From the NCBI RefSeq assembly GCF_026191915.1, contig NZ_JAIMBY010000013.1, forward strand, positions 33,491 to 97,490: a DNA stretch of 64,000 nt. Direction: 5' to 3'. The notes below the pieces were generated by a model. It was not told the DNA's origin. It saw nothing but the letters and a program-made list of their open reading frames with translations, and searched no databases. This DNA is from Acidiphilium sp. PA (GTDB taxonomy: Bacteria > Pseudomonadota > Alphaproteobacteria > Acetobacterales > Acetobacteraceae). The translations under genes and the position numbers were made by a program. Every line of letters starts with the position of its first letter. The first letter of the stretch is position 1. This document shows, one piece after another, positions 1 through 8,146 of the stretch.

Positions 1-1
1 C

Positions 2-517
2 GACAGCCTCGCCCGCCGCTTCGTCAGCCTGTTCACCCGCAGGCAACCCCGCATCCCAACCCCGAACCCCAACCGGCAAACCCCCACCCGGCAAATCCGC
101 ACCAGTCGCCCCAGACCAACCCGGGTCCCGAAAATCTCCCGCCCGCTCGAACATTGTCCCCCCGGCGGCTACGGCTGGCTGATCGAAAACCTCCCCATCC
201 GGGGCACCGGCATCGCCGTCGCGCGCGCCGAGCTCGAACACCTCCTCACCGACCCCGCCATGCACCAGCTCATCGCCGCAACACCCGCCCTCGGCCGCAT
301 CCTCCGCCCGCTCTGCTACGCCCTCGGCATCGAGCGCCCGCCACAACTCGCCCGCCCCAGGCCCGAAATCCCCCACAAACGCACCAAACCCAGGCGCCGG
401 CCGGAACCCTACCCGCGCGGCCCCTATGCCGACGGCATCCTGCCGCGCCCCACCCCCTTCGGCCCCGCAAGCCGCTTCTGGCCGCCCTGGCTCAAACCGG
501 CAAAAATCACCGCCTGA
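2..517 (+). CDS. Hypothetical protein, 3' part only (5' end outside window)
   Basis: The frame is open from the left edge to a TGA at 515-517, giving at least 171 residues. The first part is rich in Pro, Arg and Thr and looks disordered. It is followed by a segment containing GGYGWLIENLPIRGTGIAVA and a basic, Pro-rich tail ending in PPWLKPAKITA. No catalytic motif is visible and I do not recognise a family. It converges on rlmH. The overlapping ATG-initiated frame at 154-540 is Arg/His/Pro-rich and looks like a shadow. A real coding frame is inferred from the balanced composition of residues 60-110; the function is unknown. Confidence 0.55.
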   Translation, partial: DSLARRFVSLFTRRQPRIPTPNPNRQTPTRQIRTSRPRPTRVPKISRPLEHCPPGGYGWLIENLPIRGTGIAVARAELEHLLTDPAMHQLIAATPALGRILRPLCYALGIERPPQLARPRPEIPHKRTKPRRRPEPYPRGPYADGILPRPTPFGPASRFWPPWLKPAKITA

Positions 518-558
518 CCCCGGCGCCCACCCACGCCTGAAACGTTACGATATCGCAA

Positions 559-1041
559 CTAAAACGACGGCCGCCCGGCCCGATGATACGGATGCCCCGC
601 CAGAATGCACTGCGCCCGGTAAAGCTGCTCCGCCAGCAAAACCCGCGCCAGCATATGCGGCAGGGTCAGCCGCCCCAGCGACAACCGCGCCTCCGCCCGC
701 GCGAGCACCGACCCATCCAGCCCCTCGGCCCCGCCAATCACAAACGCAACCGCCCGCCCGGACTCCCGCCACCCCGCAAACAGCGCGGCGAGTCCCGCAC
801 TATCCGGCATCGCGCCCCCCTGATCGAGGGCGACGACCAAATCCCCACCCCCGATTTTCCCCAATATCAACGCCGATTCGCGCCGCTTGATCTCAGCCGC
901 GTTTCCCACCCCGTCCGCCAGCGCCACCAGCCCGAGCACCGGGTTCAGCCGCTTGGCATAGCGCGCAAATAAGTCGGCTTCCGGCCCGGAATTCTCCCGC
1001 CCGACCGCAATCACCCGCAGCCGGGACTCAGCCGCCCTCAT
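559..1041 (-). CDS. rlmH: 23S rRNA (pseudouridine1915-N3)-methyltransferase RlmH
   Basis: RlmH is a SPOUT-class methyltransferase that methylates pseudouridine 1915 in helix 69 of 23S rRNA on assembled ribosomes. The 160-residue product has the usual family length. It shows the SAM-binding trefoil-knot pattern: LVVALDQGG in the middle, FVIGGAEGLD near residue 100, and the C-terminal LPHMLARVLLAEQLYRAQ..GHPYHR block that is characteristic of RlmH. The ATG at 1041 overlaps the 3' end of rsfS by 14 bases. Together with proA, nadD and rsfS this forms the conserved alphaproteobacterial order, so it is probably cotranscribed with them as the last gene. Confidence 0.95.
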   Translation of the reverse strand: MRAAESRLRVIAVGRENSGPEADLFARYAKRLNPVLGLVALADGVGNAAEIKRRESALILGKIGGGDLVVALDQGGAMPDSAGLAALFAGWRESGRAVAFVIGGAEGLDGSVLARAEARLSLGRLTLPHMLARVLLAEQLYRAQCILAGHPYHRAGRPSF

Positions 1042-1573
1042 CGATCACGGGTTCATCCAGCTCGGGTTCATCCAGGTCAGGCCCCCACATCTTTTCAAGC
1101 GCATACAGCGCCCGCGCTTCCGCCTTGAACAGATGCACCACAATATCCCCGGCATCCACCAGCACCCAGTCCGACCCCGCGGCCCCCTCGGTCTGCACCC
1201 GCTTCACCCCAAGCTCCGCGAGTTTCTCGATCAGATGCGTCGCCATCGCCGCGATCTGGCGATCCGCCAGACCCGTCGCAATCACCATCCGGTCGGCAAA
1301 ACTCGCCCGCCCCGCCAGGTCAAGCGCCACGATCTCCTCGGCCTTGTCGTCTTCCAGGCTGGATACGATCGCCCGCTGCATCCGCTCCAGCAGATCAGGC
1401 GATTTCTCGGCCGATTTCCGCACGCGCGGCTTCGGCCCGGCAATCACCGCCTTCTTGCGCGGCGATCCCGGCGCCTTCGGCACGATTTCAACCGGTGTAG
1501 GCGGCTTGCGCTTCGCCGCCGGCTTGCGCGGGGCGGCGGGGGACGAGGTCGTACGGGTCGGCGGGCGGGTTAT
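1028..1573 (-). CDS. rsfS: Ribosomal silencing factor RsfS
   Basis: RsfS binds ribosomal protein uL14 and blocks joining of the subunits when nutrients are scarce. The core (LLERMQRAIVSSLEDDKAEE, then ADRMVIATGLADRQIAAMA, then GSDWVLVDAGDIVVHLF) is the Iojap/RsfS domain, followed by an acidic tail rich in Asp, Glu and Pro. The first ordinary start in frame is GTG at 1483, but it has no Shine-Dalgarno. The frame stays open upstream through a Lys/Pro/Ala-rich stretch to an ATA at 1571-1573, which overlaps the nadD stop and has AGGAG seven bases ahead. I chose that start (181 residues). The family call is firm; the start is an inference. Confidence 0.9.
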   Translation of the reverse strand: MTRPPTRTTSSPAAPRKPAAKRKPPTPVEIVPKAPGSPRKKAVIAGPKPRVRKSAEKSPDLLERMQRAIVSSLEDDKAEEIVALDLAGRASFADRMVIATGLADRQIAAMATHLIEKLAELGVKRVQTEGAAGSDWVLVDAGDIVVHLFKAEARALYALEKMWGPDLDEPELDEPVIDEGG

Positions 1574-2190
1574 GATCGGTCTCCTGATGAACGATTGCGC
1601 CGTAACGCACGCAATGCAGTGGCTGATAGCGGATTCTCACGCACTGGCAACCATGTCCACGCTGGTGGCCGCCGCATCGCCAGCAACCGCGCACCGCCCC
1701 GGGCATGCCGCAGCCCATGCGCGGCCTTGCCCGCCAGCGCCGCCCGCGTCTCGCCCGGCCGCGGCAACACCGCAATCGGCACCGCCCGCACGATCGATCG
1801 CCACCGGTCCCACCGGGGCAGCTGCGCCAGATTATCCGCCCCCATCAACCAGACAAACCGCGCACAGGGAAACCGCCGCCGCAGCGCCGCCAGCGTATCC
1901 GCGGTATAGCGCGTCCCCAGCACATGTTCGATCGATGTCGCCAACACCCGCCGCCCATCCCCAATCGCCCGCGCCGAGTCCAGCCGCACCGCCATCGGCG
2001 CCATGCCGGCCTGCGGTTTCAAAGGATTCCCCGGCGATACCAGCAACCAGACCTGGTCCAGCCCCAGCGCCCGCATCGCCGCCCGCGCCACATGCAGATG
2101 CCCCGCATGCGCCGGGTTGAAACTCCCCCCCAGCAACCCGATCCGCGACCGCCGCCGGTCGCCGAACCGTGGCAGAGGCTCAGCAATCAG
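1570..2190 (-). CDS. nadD: Nicotinate-nucleotide adenylyltransferase NadD
   Basis: NadD converts nicotinate mononucleotide and ATP to deamido-NAD, the step after nadABC in NAD synthesis. The nucleotidyltransferase signature GGSFNPAHAGHLHVA is near the N-terminus, WLMGADNLAQLPRW is mid-protein, and LSATALR near the end matches the usual ISSTxIR motif. The only ATG/GTG/TTG start is TTG at 2136, which would cut into the first beta strand (RIGLLGGSF). A CTG at 2190 forms a CTGA overlap with the proA stop and has AGGTG five bases ahead. That start restores the strand and gives 206 residues, so I prefer it. The family is certain, the start is not. Confidence 0.9.
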   Translation of the reverse strand: MIAEPLPRFGDRRRSRIGLLGGSFNPAHAGHLHVARAAMRALGLDQVWLLVSPGNPLKPQAGMAPMAVRLDSARAIGDGRRVLATSIEHVLGTRYTADTLAALRRRFPCARFVWLMGADNLAQLPRWDRWRSIVRAVPIAVLPRPGETRAALAGKAAHGLRHARGGARLLAMRRPPAWTWLPVRENPLSATALRALRRNRSSGDRS

Positions 2191-3437
2191 GGCCGCACCT
2201 GGCCGGTCCCGATCACCTGATACCGAAAACTCGTCAATTGCGCCGGCCCCACCGGCCCGCGCGCATGGATGCGCCCGGTCGCAATGCCAATCTCCGCCCC
2301 GAACCCGAATTCACCCCCGTCGCAAAACTGTGTCGAGGCATTCCACAACCCCACCGCACTATCGATCCCCGCCAGAAACGCCTGCGCCACCTCGGCATTT
2401 TCTGTAATGATCGCATCGGTATGCGACGATCCGTGGCGCGCGATATGCGCAAGCGCCGCCTCCAGCCCATCCACCACCGCGACCGAGAGCACGGCATCGA
2501 GCCACTCGGTATCGAAATCCGCCGCCGCCATCGCCACGATCGCCCGGGCCCGCGCATCCCCCCGGCATTCGCAGCCCAGTGCTGCCAGATCCGCCACCAG
2601 CACCGGCAGCAGCGCATCCGCAATCGCCGCATCGATCAGCAGCGTCTCGGTTGCCCCGCACACCCCGGTCCGCCGCATCTTGGCATTGGCCAGCACCGCC
2701 CGCGCCATCGCGAAATCGGCCTCGGCGTGGATATATGTATGATTAAGCCCCTCCGCATGCGCCAGCACCGGCACCCGCGCCTCGCGCTGCACACGCTCGA
2801 CCAGCGATTTGCCCCCGCGCGGAATGACCAGATCGATCACCCCCGTCGCCCGCAGCATCGCCGCCACGAAGGCGCGATCAGCCGTCGGCGCGATCTGCAC
2901 ACACGCCCCCGGCAGCCCGGCCGCCCGCAATCCCGCGCTGATCGCCTGATCGATCGCCCGCGCCGAATGCTGGCTGTCCGATCCGCCGCGCAGGATCACC
3001 GCATTGCCCGATTTCAGACAGATCGCGGCGGCATCGGCCCCCACGTTCGGCCGGCTCTCGTAAATCATCCCGATCACCCCGATCGGCTGCGCCACCCGGC
3101 GGATCACCAGCCCGTTCGGCCGCGTCCATTCCGCCAGAACCCCCGCGAGCGGATCGGGCAGGTCCGCCACGGTCTCCAACCCCGCCGCCATCGCCTCGAT
3201 CCGTTCGGGCGTCAGCAGCAACCGGTCACGAAACGCCGCCGTGCCAGTATGCGCCGCCACATCCCGCGCATTCGCCGCCAGAATCGCCGCGCTCGATTGC
3301 CGCAGCGCGGCTGCCCCGGCGCGTAACGCCGCATCGCGCTGCGCCGCCGGCGCCATCGCCAGCACCCGCCCCGCCGCCCGCGCGGCAGCACCCTCGGTCT
3401 GCAACCATTGGTCGATGGGATCGATCGGCATATCCAT
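2187..3437 (-). CDS. proA: Glutamate-5-semialdehyde dehydrogenase (gamma-glutamyl phosphate reductase) ProA
   Basis: ProA reduces gamma-glutamyl phosphate to glutamate-5-semialdehyde with NADPH, the second step of proline synthesis. Family landmarks are PIGVIGMIYESRPNV, KSGNAVILRGGSDS, PRGGKSLVERV, the catalytic-Cys segment RRTGVCGATETLLID, and the C-terminal GPVGPAQLTSFRYQV. The frame is open up to 3500, but the homologous part begins at the ATG at 3437 (MDMPIDPIDQW), giving 416 residues, the usual length. It is the first gene in the window of proA-nadD-rsfS-rlmH; proB is not present here. Confidence 0.97.
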   Translation of the reverse strand: MDMPIDPIDQWLQTEGAAARAAGRVLAMAPAAQRDAALRAGAAALRQSSAAILAANARDVAAHTGTAAFRDRLLLTPERIEAMAAGLETVADLPDPLAGVLAEWTRPNGLVIRRVAQPIGVIGMIYESRPNVGADAAAICLKSGNAVILRGGSDSQHSARAIDQAISAGLRAAGLPGACVQIAPTADRAFVAAMLRATGVIDLVIPRGGKSLVERVQREARVPVLAHAEGLNHTYIHAEADFAMARAVLANAKMRRTGVCGATETLLIDAAIADALLPVLVADLAALGCECRGDARARAIVAMAAADFDTEWLDAVLSVAVVDGLEAALAHIARHGSSHTDAIITENAEVAQAFLAGIDSAVGLWNASTQFCDGGEFGFGAEIGIATGRIHARGPVGPAQLTSFRYQVIGTGQVRP

Positions 3438-3562
3438 CGCCCAGATTTGCGCCGACCCTCGCCGCAAATCAACCGCCCCCGCACTGTGTCCCGCCAGCAC
3501 CTTCCGGTGCGGCGGCGGACCGGCTATCCCAGGTCCATCGTGAACCGAGCGTCAGGAGTCCC

Positions 3563-4564
3563 GTGTCCTCAACCACCATCTCTGCCAAGCCGGTGACCAC
3601 CACGCTACGCCCGATCGAGGCGGGCGACGCCGCGCGGTTTCACCTTTTGATCAACGATTGGGAAATCTGCCGCCTGCTGCCCGAAGCGCCGTTTCCATAC
3701 CCGGCAACCCTCGCGCGTGACTGGATCGACGCCGCCATCGCCGACCGCGCCGCCGGCCGCGCCTACCAGTTCGCCATCACTGATGGGTCGGGCGCCGATG
3801 GCACCCAGGCGATGATCGGCTGCGCCGGCCTCCGCCTCGACAAATCGGGTGAGAACGCGGCCCTCGGCTACTGGGTCGCGCGGCGCGCGTGGGGCAGGGG
3901 GCATGGCCGCCAGGCGGTGCTGCATCTGCTCCGCTGGGGCTTTGCGGAGCTGGGCATGCATCGGGTGATCGCAACCGTGGCCGATGACAACGCCGCCTCG
4001 CTCGCCGTGCTCCGCCGCGCCGGCTTCAGCGAAACCGGCACCGGTCATGAAAAATTCATCAGCCGCCCCGGCATCCGCCAGGCCGTGCGCCATTTCGCGA
4101 TCACCCGCGAAGATATCGCCTTCCGTGACACCGCTCCCAAACCTGCAGCACCGGTCAATGACGCGAAACCTCTCCTGCTGGTCGCCGCCTGCGCGCTGAT
4201 CGACAAGAGCGGCAAAATCCTGCTCGCGCGCCGCCCCGCCGGCAAAAAACTTGCGGGTCTCTGGGAGTTTCCCGGCGGCAAGCTCGCGCCGGGTGAAACC
4301 CCCGAAGCCGCCCTGGTCCGCGAGCTCGACGAGGAACTCGCCATCACCGTCCGCACGGCGGATGTTGCCCCCTTCGCCTTTGCCTCGCACGGTTACGAAA
4401 CCTTTCATCTGATGATGCCGCTCTATCTCTGCCGCCGCTGGCAGGGCACACCGCAATCACGCGAGGGCCAGGCCCTCGCCTGGGTCGATCCGGCCCAGCT
4501 CGAAGAATACCCGATGCCGCCGGCCGACCGGCCGCTGATCCCCCTTCTGCGCGATTTTCTCTGA
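3563..4564 (+). CDS. Fusion of a GNAT N-acetyltransferase with a MutT-like Nudix hydrolase
   Basis: This 333-residue protein joins two enzymes. Residues about 14-180 are a RimJ/RimL-type GNAT domain with the acetyl-CoA loop RRAWGRGHGRQA (107-118) and NAASLAVLRRAGF. Residues about 203-333 are a MutT-like Nudix domain; its box runs from G239 to I261 (GKLAPGE, then RELDEEL), with Ala at the usual box Gly. The likely activity of the second half is hydrolysis of 8-oxo-dGTP; the substrate of the acetyltransferase is unknown. The start is GTG at 3563 with AGGAG five bases ahead. The start of cinA follows after 7 bases, so the two are probably one transcript. Confidence 0.9.
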   Translation: MSSTTISAKPVTTTLRPIEAGDAARFHLLINDWEICRLLPEAPFPYPATLARDWIDAAIADRAAGRAYQFAITDGSGADGTQAMIGCAGLRLDKSGENAALGYWVARRAWGRGHGRQAVLHLLRWGFAELGMHRVIATVADDNAASLAVLRRAGFSETGTGHEKFISRPGIRQAVRHFAITREDIAFRDTAPKPAAPVNDAKPLLLVAACALIDKSGKILLARRPAGKKLAGLWEFPGGKLAPGETPEAALVRELDEELAITVRTADVAPFAFASHGYETFHLMMPLYLCRRWQGTPQSREGQALAWVDPAQLEEYPMPPADRPLIPLLRDFL

Positions 4565-4571
4565 GGACATC

Positions 4572-5330
4572 ATGAGCAATAATAAAACCGCCGCCATCCT
4601 GATCATCGGCAATGAAATCCTCTCCGGCCGCACCCAGGACATCAACGTCAAATTCATCGCCACCCGCCTCGCCGCGATCGGCCACAAGCTCGAGGAAGTG
4701 CGCGTCGTGCCGGATGTCCCCGAACGGATCATCCGCGCCGTCAACGAGTTGCGCGCCGCCTACGACAATCTGTTCACCACCGGCGGTATCGGACCGACGC
4801 ATGACGACGTCACCTCCGAATGCATCGCCCTGGCCTTTGGTGTGCCGTGGGAAAAACACCAGCCGACCTGGGATGCGATGGAGAGGCACCTCGGTGCTGA
4901 AAACTTCAACGAGGCGCGTCAGCGCATGGCCACCCTGCCGCGCGGCGCCGTTCCCATCCCGACCGCAATGACCATCGCACCCGGCTTCTCGATCGGCAAT
5001 GTTCATGTCATGGCCGGCGTGCCGCGCATCATGCAATCGATGTTCGCGAGCCTCGAACCCAGCCTCGGCCAGGGCACCCCGATCGCGATGCGCGCGGTCC
5101 ACGGCATCGGCGTCAAGGAAGGCAGCATCGCCGCCGGGCTGAGCGCCATTCAGAACCGCTATCCCATGCTCGACCTCGGCAGCTATCCGTTCTACCGCGA
5201 AACCGGCGGCGGCGTCGCGATCGTCGCAAAGGGAACCGATGAAGCAGCACTGGATGCCGCCATCGCCGAAGCCGAAAGCCTGATCGCCTCGCAGCATATC
5301 GCGGCGATCAAAGGCGAGCCGCCGGCCTAG
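4572..5330 (+). CDS. CinA-like protein, MoaB/MogA (molybdopterin-binding fold) domain only
   Basis: The 252 residues match the N-terminal domain of competence/damage-inducible protein CinA, with NEILSGR at 14-20 and TTGGIGPTHDD at 69-79, the motifs of the MoaB/MogA fold. The C-terminal nicotinamide-nucleotide amidase domain found in long CinA proteins is absent, as is common in alphaproteobacteria. Its role is unsettled; related domains hydrolyse ADP-ribose or bind molybdopterin-like ligands. It lies directly after the GNAT-Nudix gene, with GAGGACATC just ahead of the ATG. Confidence 0.9.
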   Translation: MSNNKTAAILIIGNEILSGRTQDINVKFIATRLAAIGHKLEEVRVVPDVPERIIRAVNELRAAYDNLFTTGGIGPTHDDVTSECIALAFGVPWEKHQPTWDAMERHLGAENFNEARQRMATLPRGAVPIPTAMTIAPGFSIGNVHVMAGVPRIMQSMFASLEPSLGQGTPIAMRAVHGIGVKEGSIAAGLSAIQNRYPMLDLGSYPFYRETGGGVAIVAKGTDEAALDAAIAEAESLIASQHIAAIKGEPPA

Positions 5331-5351
5331 CCAAGCCGGCGTCCGGGCCGA

Positions 5352-5834
5352 TCAGCCGTGCCGCATGCCGATCACTTCGATGAAGAACGTAATGATCAGC
5401 ACCGCCAGCACCACGATCGAAACGATCCAGCGCATCGTCAGGTAATTCGAAGCGACAAGGTCACGCCCGCGTCCGATCGTCTCGCCGATGATGGTTGCGA
5501 AGAAACCGGCAATCAAAACCGCGATCGCCGCGCGCGGGGCGGCCGCCAGCGTCATGATCAGCAGCGCTGCCCACGCGATCAGGGCAGGGGCGACACCGAA
5601 GCTCAGGCGCTGGTGGTTCAGCCGCGGGTCGATCACCACACCGCCGGGTTCCAGCGCGAAACCCCAATGCACCGCGCCCAGAAAACTCAGGATGCAGGCA
5701 CCGTAATCGATCATCACCACCGTGGCCGCCGGGGCGTTGGTCGGCTGGGTAATGATCACGGCAAGACACGCGAGAAACGGTACGGCGCCGGCGGCGGTAA
5801 GCAGGGCGGCGGTGGTGAAGGGCGATCGGGTCAT
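5352..5834 (-). CDS. DUF3429 family membrane protein
   Basis: This 160-residue protein has about five hydrophobic segments: near residues 8-28, 38-60, 80-98, 100-117 and 132-153. The segment ACILSFLGAVHWGFAL, with a conserved Gly-Ala-x-His-Trp-Gly, is typical of DUF3429 inner-membrane proteins. Function is unknown. The ATG at 5834 lies 6 bases after the nadC stop, so it is probably cotranscribed as the last gene of the nadABC operon. I see no sign that it takes part in NAD metabolism beyond position. Confidence 0.8.
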   Translation of the reverse strand: MTRSPFTTAALLTAAGAVPFLACLAVIITQPTNAPAATVVMIDYGACILSFLGAVHWGFALEPGGVVIDPRLNHQRLSFGVAPALIAWAALLIMTLAAAPRAAIAVLIAGFFATIIGETIGRGRDLVASNYLTMRWIVSIVVLAVLIITFFIEVIGMRHG

Positions 5835-5840
5835 GCCGGC

Positions 5841-6686
5841 TTATGTCATGAAATCGAGTCCGATATCCAGCACCCGCGCGCTATGGGTCAGCCAGCCGGC
5901 GGAAATCAGATCGACACCGGTTTCGGCGATCGCCGGCGCCGTGTCGGGCGTGATGCGGCCGGAGGCTTCGGTGATCGCGCGCGTTCTGGCGAGCCTGACC
6001 GCGGTGCGCAGATCATCGAGGCTCATATTGTCGAGCAGGACGGCATCGGTCCCGGCGTCGAGCGCCTCGCGCAACTGATCGAGCGTATCGACCTCGCATT
6101 CGATCTTGACCAGGTGCCCCGCGGCGGCGCGCGCGCGGCCGATGGCGATGGCGACGCCGCCGGCAATCGCGATGTGATTATCCTTGATCAGGATCGCATC
6201 ATCGAGCCCGAACCGATGATTGGCCCCACCGCCGCAACGGACCGCGTATTTCTGCAGTGCCCGCATCGTCGGGATGGTTTTGCGTGTGCAGGTGATTTTC
6301 GCGCGCGTATGCGCGATCGAGCGGGCAATGCCATGGGTCGCGGTGGCGACGCCTGACAATTGACCCAGAAAATTCAGCGCCACCCGTTCACCGGACAGGA
6401 TCGCCCGTGCCCTTCCCTCGAGCGTCGCAATCGTCTCCCCGGGTTGTACCTGACTGCCATCCGGCACCAGAATATCGAGCGCCAGGGCGGGGTCGAGCAA
6501 GGAGAAGGCGATCGCCGCGCAATCGAGCCCCGCGATGGTGCCGGGTTCGCGTGCCACGAACGCGACGCTTGTGACCGCATCCACCGCAATCACCGCATCG
6601 GCGGTGATATCCCCGGCCCGGCCCAGATCTTCGAGCAGCGCAGCGCGGACGAGCGGCTCGATCAGCAGGCGCGGCAAGGGGCTCAT
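5841..6686 (-). CDS. nadC: Quinolinate phosphoribosyltransferase (carboxylating) NadC
   Basis: NadC makes nicotinate mononucleotide from quinolinate and PRPP, releasing CO2. The 281-residue product shows ALLEDLGRAGDITADAV at the N-terminus, ERVALNFLGQLSGVAT, TRKTIPTMRALQKYAVRCGG, NHRFGLDDAILIKDNHI, and IECEVDTLDQLREAL, all hallmarks of the family. The frame extends beyond 6686, but that part is a shadow of nadB; the ATG at 6686 overlaps the nadB stop as ATGA. It receives quinolinate from NadA and NadB in the same operon. Confidence 0.97.
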   Translation of the reverse strand: MSPLPRLLIEPLVRAALLEDLGRAGDITADAVIAVDAVTSVAFVAREPGTIAGLDCAAIAFSLLDPALALDILVPDGSQVQPGETIATLEGRARAILSGERVALNFLGQLSGVATATHGIARSIAHTRAKITCTRKTIPTMRALQKYAVRCGGGANHRFGLDDAILIKDNHIAIAGGVAIAIGRARAAAGHLVKIECEVDTLDQLREALDAGTDAVLLDNMSLDDLRTAVRLARTRAITEASGRITPDTAPAIAETGVDLISAGWLTHSARVLDIGLDFMT

Positions 6687-8146
6687 GCGGCGCGCCCCAC
6701 TTGGCGGTGGGCATCGATCAGCGCGGCAGCTCGTGAAAGCGCCTGCCGCATGGTGATGCTGGTGTGAACTGCCTGGGCGGACGGCGTCGCATGATCGGTC
6801 CGGCAATGCGCGCCGCGGCTCTCGGTACGATCGATCGCGCAAACCGCGGTCATCAGCGCGATCAGCGCGGCATCGCTGCCGGCGGCGAGCGGCAGCAGGC
6901 GTCCGATCATGCGCGCAAGCCCCGCATGATCACGCAGAACTCCGAGATGGCGGCTGACGAGATCACTGACCAGCGGCGAAGCATCCGAGCGCGGTTCAGG
7001 CGCGGGGGGCCAGATATGATCGGGGGCGGCCGCCACCATTGCCATGGCGCGTCCGGCATCCTGGCCCGTGACGAAGGCTTCCAACAGCGAATTACTCGCC
7101 AGCCGGTTGGCGCCATGCAGTCCGGTACAGGCGGCCTCGCCGGCGGCAAACAACCGGCCGATAGTCGTCCGGCCGGCCGCATCCACCGCAATGCCGCCCA
7201 TATGGTAATGCGCAACCGGGCGAACCGGGATCGGTTGCACCGCGGGATCGATTCCAGCGGCCTTGCAGGCGGCATCGATGGTCGGAAAGCGCGTGGCGAA
7301 ACCCGCAATGCCGGTGGCATCGAGAAAAACGCGATGATTCCCGCCGAGATGATGGAACACCGCGCGCGAAACCGCGTCGCGCGGTGCGAGCTCGTCGGTG
7401 AAGCGCGCATCGGTTTCATCGATCAGCCGCGCACCTTCGCCCCGCACGGCCTCGGATATCAACGGCATCGGGGTCGAGCCGGTACCCAGACCGGTGGGAT
7501 GAAACTGCACGAATTCCAGGTCGCGCAGCACCGCCCCGGCGCGGGCGGCGACTGCGAGGCCGCTGCCGGTCGCGCCGGCCGGGTTGCTGCTGTGGCGATA
7601 GAGCGCGCCGATGCCGCCGGTGGCGATCAGCACGGCATTGCTCGGCAGATAGGTCGGCGTCTCGCCGTGATCGATCCACAGCCCGGCAACCACGCCGTTC
7701 GGCGCATGCAGATCGCGCACGGCGGTGCGCTCGAGAACCCTGATATGCGGTGATCCACGCACCGCGGCGGCCAACGCCTGGGTGATCGCCAGCCCGGTGC
7801 GGTCGCGCACATGCACGATGCGGCGGCGTGTGTGCGCGGCCTCCAATCCGAGCCCCTCATCGAAAGCAACCCCAAGCCGGCGCAGCGCTTCGATCACCGC
7901 GGGACCTTGCTCGATGATGCGGCGCACGGCGTCCGGGTCGCACAGGCCATCACCGGCGGCGATCGTATCGGCACAATGCAGGGCAGGGGAGTCGTCAACC
8001 CCGATCGCGGCGGCGATACCGCCCTGCGACCACAGGCTGGCGGCACCGTGCTCGAACGTGCCGGCTGTGATCAGCGTGACCGGTTCCGGCGCCATTGCAA
8101 GCGCGGCGGCCAGCCCGGCGATGCCGGCTCCGATGATGTGTTTCAT
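6683..8146 (-). CDS. nadB: L-aspartate oxidase NadB
   Basis: NadB is a flavoprotein that oxidises L-aspartate to iminoaspartate, the substrate for NadA. The FAD-binding GAGIAGLAAALAM is at the very N-terminus; SLWSQGGIAAAIG, FVQFHPTG, SEAVRGEGARLID, the His/Arg substrate region and ACTGLHGANRLASNSLLE follow in the expected order. At 487 residues it is a little shorter than the E. coli enzyme, chiefly in the C-terminal helical domain. The start ATG at 8146 overlaps the nadA stop (ATGA), and the stop overlaps nadC, so the three genes are translationally coupled. Confidence 0.97.
   Translation of the reverse strand: MKHIIGAGIAGLAAALAMAPEPVTLITAGTFEHGAASLWSQGGIAAAIGVDDSPALHCADTIAAGDGLCDPDAVRRIIEQGPAVIEALRRLGVAFDEGLGLEAAHTRRRIVHVRDRTGLAITQALAAAVRGSPHIRVLERTAVRDLHAPNGVVAGLWIDHGETPTYLPSNAVLIATGGIGALYRHSSNPAGATGSGLAVAARAGAVLRDLEFVQFHPTGLGTGSTPMPLISEAVRGEGARLIDETDARFTDELAPRDAVSRAVFHHLGGNHRVFLDATGIAGFATRFPTIDAACKAAGIDPAVQPIPVRPVAHYHMGGIAVDAAGRTTIGRLFAAGEAACTGLHGANRLASNSLLEAFVTGQDAGRAMAMVAAAPDHIWPPAPEPRSDASPLVSDLVSRHLGVLRDHAGLARMIGRLLPLAAGSDAALIALMTAVCAIDRTESRGAHCRTDHATPSAQAVHTSITMRQALSRAAALIDAHRQVGRAA

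Noticed and set aside
154..540. A 128-residue frame with Arg, Pro and His runs
   Set aside because: It is a shadow of the GC-rich 2-517 frame; its composition is that of a wrong frame and it overlaps the better candidate.
2169..3326. A 385-residue plus-strand frame opposite proA
   Set aside because: Arg- and His-rich shadow of proA; the opposite strand carries every ProA motif.
4344..5297. A 317-residue minus-strand frame opposite the CinA-like gene
   Set aside because: The plus strand has clear family motifs; the minus frame has none and an Asp/Gly/His-rich shadow composition.
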